From Methylocystis sp. B8 (GTDB lineage: Bacteria > Pseudomonadota > Alphaproteobacteria > Rhizobiales > Beijerinckiaceae), in NCBI RefSeq assembly GCF_005771425.1, contig NZ_VBTZ01000005.1:62001-126000 (forward strand): a stretch of DNA of 64,000 nucleotides. The letters are read 5' to 3'. Positions 58,231 through 64,000 of this stretch are shown in pieces (position 1 is the first letter of the stretch; each line of letters opens with the position of its first letter). The position numbers were made by a program, and so were the translations under genes. The notes beneath the pieces were generated by a model. The model was not told the DNA's origin. It ran no database searches and was given only the letters and a program-made list of their open reading frames with translations.

Positions 58231-59073
58231 ATGTCGCTTATGGCCTTGCCTCCGACGCCCGAAACTCGCGCCGCGCTTCTTGCGCTCCTCGACTGGTATG
58301 CCGAAAGCGGCGTCGATCTCGCGCTCGACGAGACGCCGCACGATCGCTACGCGGACAGCGCGCGGGTGGACGTTGCGTCGTTTCCTGAGCCGCAGGAATC
58401 AGCAGCGAGTCTTTCAGTCGCAGCGCAGCCGCCAATCGCCGAACGTCCCCGTCCCCCCGCGGCGCCGATGGTCGCGCCCGATGAAGCCATTCGCGCCGCA
58501 GAGGCGGCGGCGGCCGGCGCGCGCGACCTTGACGAACTCGCTGCGCGTCTCGCCGATTTTCCGCATGCGCCGTTTCGCGACATGGCGCAGCATTTTCTTT
58601 TCGGCGCTGGCGCCGCCGACGCGCGGCTCGTCGCCTTCGACGCCGCGCCGGGCGCGACGGAGGAAGCAAGCGGCGAAGCGTTTTGCGGGCTCTCGGCGAA
58701 GCTCCTCGACAATATGCTCGCGGCGATCGGACTCGAGCGCTCAAGCGCCTCGCTCGCCTATGTCTCGCCATGGCGCCCGCCCGGAGATCGCGCGCTGACG
58801 CCGCATGAGGCGGCGATCTTCGCGCCTTTCGCGCGCCGGCGGGTGGAGCTGGCGCGGCCAGACGTTCTGCTGCTTTTTGGCGAAGCGCCAGCGCGGATCA
58901 TGCTCGCGACGAACGAGCCGGTCGGAAAGCTGCGCGGCAAGATGCATGAAGCGCGCTACGGCGCGCATGTCGCGCGCGCTTTCGTTTTCTCTAGTCTCGA
59001 GGCGATGCTGAAAAGCGCGGCGCTGAAACCCGCCGCCTGGCGCGATTTGCGAAGGGCGGCGGAGGCGTTGTGA
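58231..59073 (+). CDS. uracil-DNA glycosylase-like protein lacking Fe-S cysteines
   Basis: A 280-residue protein whose C-terminal two thirds resemble the family-4 UDG fold: FDAAPGATEEASGEAFCGLSAKLLDNML corresponds to the GEAPGxxED...G motif, and PDVLLLFGEAPARIML to the second motif. Residues 1-95 are Pro/Ala-rich. The four cysteines that bind the 4Fe-4S cluster in family-4 enzymes are absent; only one Cys is visible. It is therefore a degenerate or divergent member, and activity is uncertain. It follows ybdD by 38 bases but is not obviously related. Confidence 0.75.
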   Translation: MSLMALPPTPETRAALLALLDWYAESGVDLALDETPHDRYADSARVDVASFPEPQESAASLSVAAQPPIAERPRPPAAPMVAPDEAIRAAEAAAAGARDLDELAARLADFPHAPFRDMAQHFLFGAGAADARLVAFDAAPGATEEASGEAFCGLSAKLLDNMLAAIGLERSSASLAYVSPWRPPGDRALTPHEAAIFAPFARRRVELARPDVLLLFGEAPARIMLATNEPVGKLRGKMHEARYGAHVARAFVFSSLEAMLKSAALKPAAWRDLRRAAEAL

Positions 59074-59100
59074 TTGCTGCCAAAGGGTGGGGAATTGTGA

Positions 59101-59225
59101 AGGGCTTCCTCATCCTGAGGAGCGTGCGCAGCACGCGTCTCGAAGGACGAGGAAGCCCTTTTCGCGTACATTTTGTCACCCTCGTCCTTCGAGACGCCGC
59201 CTGCGGCGGCTCCTCAGGATGAGGG
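59101..59225. repeat. 125-bp composite palindromic repeat, copy 2
   Basis: Same architecture as 52324-52449. The left half, bounded by AGGGCTTCCTC/GAGGAAGCCCT, holds CCTCATCCTGAGGAGC and GTCTCGAAGGACGAGG. The right half has CCTCGTCCTTCGAGAC and GGCTCCTCAGGATGAGGG, making a near-perfect long inverted repeat with a central loop at about 59160-59180. It lies between convergent genes. Confidence 0.88.
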
Positions 59226-59269
59226 TGAGGAAACCAATCCTTCGCTCGACTCCTTCATCAAACGGCGCG

Positions 59270-59302
59270 CGTGGATGGCCGGGACAAGCCCGGCCATGAC
59301 GT
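59270..59302. repeat. 33-bp palindromic intergenic repeat, copy 2
   Basis: Identical over 33 bases to 1578-1610, in the same orientation, with the 9-bp arms ATGGCCGGG and CCCGGCCAT. It sits 44 bases after the larger palindrome (59101-59225) and 10 bases before the ispG stop, so two families are nested in one gap. Confidence 0.88.
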
Positions 59303-59311
59303 GCGAGAGAC

Positions 59312-60610
59312 TTACTCCGCCGCTTCGCCCTTCTCGCCGCCGCCGAAGCGGCGGGTGACGTAATCATCGACGATGCGGGTGAATTCCTCGGCGATGCCCT
59401 CGCCGCGCAAGGTCATCGCCTTCTTGCCGTCGATGAAGACGGGCGCGGCGGGCGTCTCGCCAGTGCCGGGCAGCGAAATGCCGATGTCGGCGTGTTTCGA
59501 CTCGCCGGGACCGTTCACGATGCAGCCCATCACCGCGACATTGAGCGTCTCAACGCCGGGATAGTGCATGCGCCAGACAGTCATGCGCTCGCGGATATGC
59601 GCCTGGATGTCGCGCGCGAGTTCCTGAAACACGGTCGAGGTGGTGCGCCCGCAGCCCGGACAGGCAGCGACGAGCGGCACGAAGGTGCGAAAGCCCATCG
59701 TTTGCAGAATTTCCTGGGCGACGCGCACTTCAAGCGCGCGGTCGCCCCCGGGCTCCGGCGTCAGCGACACGCGGATCGTGTCGCCGATTCCGTCCTGCAG
59801 CAGCACGCCGAGCGCGGCGGAGGACGCGACGACGCCCTTCGAGCCCATGCCGGCTTCGGTGAGCCCCAAATGCAGCGCATAGTCGCTGCGCGCCGCGAGC
59901 ATGCGATAGACGGCGATGAGGTCCTGCACCGCCGAGACCTTCGCCGAAATGACGATGCGGTCTTTTGAGAGGCCGATCTCCTCGGCGCGCCGCGCCGACA
60001 TCAGCGCCGAACGAACCAGCGCCTCGCGGGTCACGGCGCGCGCATCGAGCGGCCGGTCGGAGGCGTGGTTCAAATCCATGAGATAGGTCAGGAGCTCCTG
60101 GTCGAGTGAGCCCCAATTGGCGCCGATGCGCACCGCCTTGCCGTGCTTGGCGGCGAGTTCGACGATCGAGGCGAACTGTCTGTCCCGCTTCTCCTTGAAG
60201 CCGACATTGCCCGGATTGATCCGGTATTTGGCGAGCGCCTCGCCGCAGGCCGGATGATCGGCGAGCAGCTTGTGCCCGATGTAATGGAAGTCGCCGACGA
60301 GCGGGACGTTTATGCCCTTCTGGTCCAGCCTGTCGCGGATATGCGGCACAGCGGCGGCCGCCTCGTCGCGATCGACGGTGATGCGCACGAGTTCCGAGCC
60401 GGCCTGCGCCAGCGCCGTCACCTGGGCGACGGTTGAGTCGACGTCCGCCGTATCGGTGTTGGTCATGGACTGGACGACGATCGGGGCGCCGCCGCCAACC
60501 ACCACGGCGCCGGGCCCGGAGCCGATCTCGACCGCGCAAGTGCGCCGACGCGGCGCCGGCTCGGCGGCGACCGGATCAGGCAGGCGGGTCTCTTGCGCGG
60601 CTTCGTTCAT
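59312..60610 (-). CDS. ispG: (E)-4-hydroxy-3-methylbut-2-enyl-diphosphate synthase
   Basis: Fe-S enzyme of the MEP isoprenoid pathway (432 residues), converting cyclic MEcPP to HMBPP. Motifs: [21 protein letters not shown] at the N-terminus, RINPGNVGF, and [14 protein letters not shown] with [21 protein letters not shown] supplying the cluster ligands. The N-terminal Pro/Arg tail and C-terminal acidic tail are ordinary. ATG 60610. Monocistronic in appearance; the next gene upstream is 79 bases away. Confidence 0.96.
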   Translation of the reverse strand: MNEAAQETRLPDPVAAEPAPRRRTCAVEIGSGPGAVVVGGGAPIVVQSMTNTDTADVDSTVAQVTALAQAGSELVRITVDRDEAAAAVPHIRDRLDQKGINVPLVGDFHYIGHKLLADHPACGEALAKYRINPGNVGFKEKRDRQFASIVELAAKHGKAVRIGANWGSLDQELLTYLMDLNHASDRPLDARAVTREALVRSALMSARRAEEIGLSKDRIVISAKVSAVQDLIAVYRMLAARSDYALHLGLTEAGMGSKGVVASSAALGVLLQDGIGDTIRVSLTPEPGGDRALEVRVAQEILQTMGFRTFVPLVAACPGCGRTTSTVFQELARDIQAHIRERMTVWRMHYPGVETLNVAVMGCIVNGPGESKHADIGISLPGTGETPAAPVFIDGKKAMTLRGEGIAEEFTRIVDDYVTRRFGGGEKGEAAE

Positions 60611-60689
60611 AGGCTCGCTTCGGCGGTCATTGCGGACGCCAGATAGGTCGCCTGTAAAGGCGGCTAGGTCAAGCGCGACGCCCCACCGC

Positions 60690-61103
60690 TCAGGCGTTTT
60701 GCTGGGGTCTCGGCGTCATCCAGGCGACTATGGCGCCGCCGGGCTCCTGTAGCACAGCCATGCGGCCCACGCCCGGGATGTCAAAAGCGTCCTTGCAGAT
60801 TGTCGCGCCGGCGGCCTTGGCTTTCCCCACGCGCGCATCAACGTCGTCGACGCCGATGTAGGTCAGCCAGTGTTCTGGAACGCCCTCGAATTCGGGACCT
60901 TTCATCTCGAACATGCCGCCGACTCGCGCGCCATGGGAACTGATGATCCAATAGGTGAAGCCGCCCATCGGCATGCCCTCAAAGCTCCAGCCGAGAGATT
61001 CGCTGTAGAACTTCTTGGCGCGCTCCACGTCATGGACATTGAGCTCGTTCCAGCAGATCGCGCCATGTTTTGGCCGCGCGACAGGTTCATTGGCGCTGGA
61101 CAT
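60690..61103 (-). CDS. VOC family protein (glyoxalase/bleomycin-resistance fold)
   Basis: A 137-residue protein of two paired beta-alpha-beta3 modules. The first module includes [24 protein letters not shown], the second [25 protein letters not shown] and [13 protein letters not shown]. Metal-ligand positions of the fold (N-terminal Glu and C-terminal Glu) are plausible. It resembles small 27 kDa-antigen-like VOC halves. Substrate unknown; no operon partner. Confidence 0.88.
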   Translation of the reverse strand: MSSANEPVARPKHGAICWNELNVHDVERAKKFYSESLGWSFEGMPMGGFTYWIISSHGARVGGMFEMKGPEFEGVPEHWLTYIGVDDVDARVGKAKAAGATICKDAFDIPGVGRMAVLQEPGGAIVAWMTPRPQQNA

Positions 61104-61164
61104 AGGCTTCTCCTTTTTCAGCTCAACATCGTTCCAGACAATTGGAAGGCTCGCCGCGGGACGA

Positions 61165-62016
61165 CTATTTCGGCAGCAACCCCAGCCGGCGCGAGGTCAG
61201 CCGGTCGAGGAGCCTCGCCGGCAACAGGCTGCGCAGCGTGTAATCAGTAAAGCGATTGCGGACGACGGGAATGCGAACCGGCGGGCGCGGCGTCGTCAAT
61301 GCCCGCAACACGGCCTGCGCGACGACCTCAGGCCCGGGCGCGGCGCGGCCCTCCCCGACAAGCCATTTCAGCATTCTTCGGCCCGGCGCCGCATAGGCGG
61401 TGCCTTCAAACATGCGAAGATCCGTGTCGTCAGCCTTGTCCCATATCGGCGTCGCGATTATCCCTGGCTCGATCAGGATGACGTCGACGCCATAGACCAT
61501 CAGCTCGCGCCGAAGGGCGTCCGACAGGCCTTCAAGCCCGAATTTCGAGGCGTTGTACGCGCCAAGAAACGGCGCCGCGAAGCGACCGGCGACCGAACTC
61601 ATATTGACAATGCGGCCGGGCCTGCCGCGCCGTTCCTCGCCGGCCCCAAGCAGCGGCGCGAAGGCCTGAATGACCTGAAGCTGCCCGACCAGATTGATCT
61701 CGAGCTGGCGCCGGAAGTCTTTGATCGGCAGATGCAGCAATGGGCCTGGAACGGCGACGCCGGCATTGTTGACGAGGCCGGCAAGCGTTTCGCCCTCGAG
61801 ACGCGCCTCGACGCTTCGGGCGGCGGCCTTGATGGCCTCATCGTCAGTCACGTCGAAAAGGAGCGGAACGACCGACGCCCCGTGCCGGGCCGCGAGCGCC
61901 GCGGCGTCGCTCTCCTTGCGGACTGAGGCAAAAACGAGGAACCCCTCCTCAACCAATAGGTCGACACAGGCTGCGCCAATACCCGTCGAGGCGCCCGTCA
62001 CGACGATAGTCTTCAA
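61165..62016 (-). CDS. SDR family oxidoreductase
   Basis: Classical short-chain dehydrogenase/reductase (283 residues). It has TGASTGIG near the N-terminus, the NNAGVAVPG block, a catalytic Ser in MSSVAGR, and YNASKFGLEGL with Tyr and Lys. The longer C-terminal part, with PGRRMLKWLVGEG, is like membrane-linked members of the group. The TTG start overlaps the stop of the ThiE-amidase fusion gene (TTGA), so the two are co-translated. Substrate not predictable. Confidence 0.9.
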   Translation of the reverse strand: MKTIVVTGASTGIGAACVDLLVEEGFLVFASVRKESDAAALAARHGASVVPLLFDVTDDEAIKAAARSVEARLEGETLAGLVNNAGVAVPGPLLHLPIKDFRRQLEINLVGQLQVIQAFAPLLGAGEERRGRPGRIVNMSSVAGRFAAPFLGAYNASKFGLEGLSDALRRELMVYGVDVILIEPGIIATPIWDKADDTDLRMFEGTAYAAPGRRMLKWLVGEGRAAPGPEVVAQAVLRALTTPRPPVRIPVVRNRFTDYTLRSLLPARLLDRLTSRRLGLLPK

Positions 62017-63380
62017 ACGCGTTCCCCCAAGGCGGCGACGAGACGCGCAAGCGCGACGCGCGTTTCGCCGTCGGCCAGACCGTCGACCTTCGCGCGGCGG
62101 AAGTGGCGCTGAAACGCCTCGACAGCCTGTACGGTCTGAGCGTCATAGACGCCGGTCTCATCGACGCCATAGCCGTAAGCCGCAAGATCGCGCTGCAGCG
62201 AAGCGACCTTGGCGCCCTCGTCGCCAAGCGCGATCGTCGTCGCGCCTTCATAGGCGCTCTGGTCGACAACACGCCCGACGCCTCGACGGGCAAGCTCGTC
62301 CCAAGGGAAGAATTCGCCGGGATCGCGCTTGCGGCCAGGGGCGATATCGGAATGCGCCAGCACGCGCTCCGGCGTTATCGCGTGGCGTCGGCAAATGTCC
62401 TTGGCGAGCGCCGCGGTCGCCTCGATTTGCGCCGCAGTATAGGGACGCGGATCGAGGTAACCGGGATGAACGATTTCGATTCCGATCGAAGCGGAATTCA
62501 TGTCCGTCTCGCCGGCCCAGAAGCTTATTCCTGCGTGCCAGGCGCGCTGCGACTCCGGCACGAGCTGCAGCACGCGCCCATCTTCCTCGACAAAATAATG
62601 CGCCGAGACCTTTGAGCGCGGATTGCAGAGCAAAGCGAGCGCCGACTCCGAAGTCGGCATCCCCGTGTAGTGGAGCACCAGAGACGAGATCGGCCGCAAT
62701 CGCGCGCCACGATTGGGCGAGGGACATACTTTCGCCTCGGCGTAGTCGGGCTCGAAAAAACCCTCGCCGTCGCGCCAGGGCTGCGTCGCTGACAACCATT
62801 CCCGCGTGCGCGCCTCCGGATCGGCGCTGCGCAAAACGTCGGTGACAACGCAGGCGCTGTCAGCGCCCGCCGCGAGCGCGGCGATGGCGCGATCGGGGGT
62901 CAGCCCGCCGATGGCGACAAGAGGCGTTTCGCCGATTTGCCCCTTCCAGGCGCCGATGCGGGCGAGCCCTTGCGGCGCAAAAGCCATTTGCTTCAGGAGC
63001 GTCGGATAGATCGGCCCGAGCGCGACATAGTCGGCGCCGACGGACAGCGCACGGTCGAGTTCGGCTTGGTCATGAGTCGATACGCCGATTCTGACGCCGG
63101 CGCGGCGCAACGCCGTGATATCAGCGCCATCAAGATCGCTCTGGCCGAGATGGACGAAGTCGCAGCCTTCCTCGATCGCCAGCCGCCAATAGTCGTTGAC
63201 GACGAGCTGAGCGCCATGTCGCGCGCACAATTCCCGCGCCGTCGCGATCTGCGCGCGGACCTCCGGCTCAGAACGATCCTTTACCCGCAACTGCACGAGC
63301 TTAACGCCTTGCGGCAGCACGCGAGAAAGCCAATTGGCGTCATCAACGATGAGGTAGAAGGGATCCAGAAACACGCTCAC
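62013..63380 (-). CDS. thiamine phosphate synthase fused to N-acetylmuramoyl-L-alanine amidase and PG-binding domain
   Basis: A 455-residue single reading frame with three domains. Residues 8-185 are ThiE-like: VQLRVKDR, LVVNDYW...HLGQSDL, GVSTH, GPIYPTLLK and VAIGGL, all active-site features. Residues 231-360 form an AmpD-type amidase_2 domain with zinc ligands His237, His343 and Asp353 (LHYTGM, AHSDIAPGRKRDPG) and SIGIEIVHPGY. Residues 386-448 are a PG_binding_1 repeat (LGDEGAKVASLQRDL). The linker 186-230 has no stop. No signal peptide, so a cytoplasmic enzyme. GTG start. Other thi genes are absent here. Confidence 0.85.
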   Translation of the reverse strand: MSVFLDPFYLIVDDANWLSRVLPQGVKLVQLRVKDRSEPEVRAQIATARELCARHGAQLVVNDYWRLAIEEGCDFVHLGQSDLDGADITALRRAGVRIGVSTHDQAELDRALSVGADYVALGPIYPTLLKQMAFAPQGLARIGAWKGQIGETPLVAIGGLTPDRAIAALAAGADSACVVTDVLRSADPEARTREWLSATQPWRDGEGFFEPDYAEAKVCPSPNRGARLRPISSLVLHYTGMPTSESALALLCNPRSKVSAHYFVEEDGRVLQLVPESQRAWHAGISFWAGETDMNSASIGIEIVHPGYLDPRPYTAAQIEATAALAKDICRRHAITPERVLAHSDIAPGRKRDPGEFFPWDELARRGVGRVVDQSAYEGATTIALGDEGAKVASLQRDLAAYGYGVDETGVYDAQTVQAVEAFQRHFRRAKVDGLADGETRVALARLVAALGERV

Positions 63381-63413
63381 ATGTCAGTCAGGTTTGCGTC
63401 GACCATTCAAAAG

Positions 63414-64000
63414 CTAGCTTTTCCGCGCACTGTGTGCGGCCCACAATCGATCGCCTAACTTCTTTATTTTAGGCGAACCTAAGAGACCGCCCACTGTGGA
63501 AAGTAGTTCGGAAACTTTCTTCAAAAGAAAAGGCGGAAAATATCGGTGTACAAACACCGGCGCCCCGCGCTCCAAAGCGCCGAAGTTCAGATCGGAAATT
63601 AAGCGCCTTCTTGAAGGAGGCGCGCTATCGACAAAAGCCTTCGGCCATTCCCTCACATGGCCGATATGGCGCGCCCAGGAAGCACGATAACTGCAAAATA
63701 CCATGTGCTGAGTGTAACCCGAGACATTGACGCCGCCTGCATGCACGGTGTTGTGCAAGAATATGACGGCGTCGCCGGCCTTGGTTAGGAGCGTTACCGC
63801 CTCCTCTTTGAGCATTTCCATGTCTGAGGCGGGTTGCAGGTCATAGCGGGTGTGGCTGCCGGGCACTATGGAAAGCGGCGCATGTTCCAGCGTCATGTCG
63901 CTTAGATAGCAGATGACATTGACCCAAAGTGCGGAAGAATTCCGATAGTCTCCCTCCGGTTCTAGAATTCCATAATCAACGTGCAGCGCCGTGCGCTGGG
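63414..64000 (-). CDS. phytanoyl-CoA dioxygenase (PhyH) family protein, partial
   Basis: The gene continues beyond the right edge, so its start is missing; 195 codons are visible. LHVDYG supplies the first His and Asp of the 2-oxoglutarate/iron facial triad, and HNTVHAGG the second His; HMVFCSYR supplies an Arg able to bind 2-oxoglutarate. The segment SIVPGSH is also typical. The family hydroxylates diverse small molecules, and the substrate is unknown. It is transcribed towards the ThiE-amidase gene; 33 bases separate them. A palindrome AAAAGCTAGCTTTT lies at its stop. Confidence 0.88.
   Translation of the reverse strand, partial: QRTALHVDYGILEPEGDYRNSSALWVNVICYLSDMTLEHAPLSIVPGSHTRYDLQPASDMEMLKEEAVTLLTKAGDAVIFLHNTVHAGGVNVSGYTQHMVFCSYRASWARHIGHVREWPKAFVDSAPPSRRRLISDLNFGALERGAPVFVHRYFPPFLLKKVSELLSTVGGLLGSPKIKKLGDRLWAAHSARKS

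Overview
The window is GC-rich chromosomal DNA that most resembles an alphaproteobacterium of the Rhizobiales (Hyphomicrobiales), plausibly the Methylocystaceae/Beijerinckiaceae side. The evidence is the rimP-nusA-ylxR-infB-rbfA-truB order, an IalB-family protein, an alternative cytochrome oxidase cluster like rhizobial coxMNOP, a NodT-type efflux lipoprotein, and palindromic intergenic repeats of rhizobial type. No phage, transposase or CRISPR array was seen. The genus is an inference.

Layout. 1-7.4 kb (minus): translation/transcription operon rimP-nusA-ylxR-infB-rbfA-truB, with a promoter and an attenuator-like hairpin ahead of rimP. 7.5-13.1 kb: rfbD, a large orphan protein, and a pair of twin-arginine exported enzymes (deaminase fold and FAD oxidase). 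13.1-21.7 kb: micro-protein genes followed by kdpFABCDE, a complete high-affinity K+ pump with its sensor and regulator. 21.7-29.7 kb: envelope proteins, a solitary serine resolvase with a full Tn3/gamma-delta type res site, tRNA-Leu(CAG), an NDUFA9-like protein, a CysZ-like protein, a phosphopantetheinyl transferase, and a ferredoxin reductase/ferredoxin pair. 29.9-33.6 kb (minus): Mla-type lipid transport operon (mlaE-mlaF-mlaD-lipoprotein).

33.7-42.7 kb (plus): dipeptide epimerase, then a structured leader RNA that can mask the ribosome-binding site of an efflux lipoprotein gene, followed by HlyD, a proton-type P-type ATPase, PPK2 and an MFS transporter in one direction. 42.7-47.6 kb (minus): cytochrome c oxidase cluster with two tandem subunit III genes. 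47.8-52.5 kb: IalB, a YejA-type binding protein, and an AT-richer accessory patch with a DUF4760 protein and a toxin-antitoxin remnant next to a palindromic repeat. 52.6-59 kb (plus): mutL, exported msrB-msrA, cstA-ybdD, and a uracil-DNA-glycosylase-like protein. 59-64 kb (minus): two repeats, ispG, a VOC protein, an SDR, a ThiE-amidase-PG-binding fusion, and a partial PhyH-family dioxygenase.

The best leads are the complete 114-bp res site beside the resolvase, the ThiE/AmpD-like fusion, the leader with alternative pairing to the Shine-Dalgarno at 34.8 kb, and the hairpin that appears to bridge the Shine-Dalgarno to the kdpA start.
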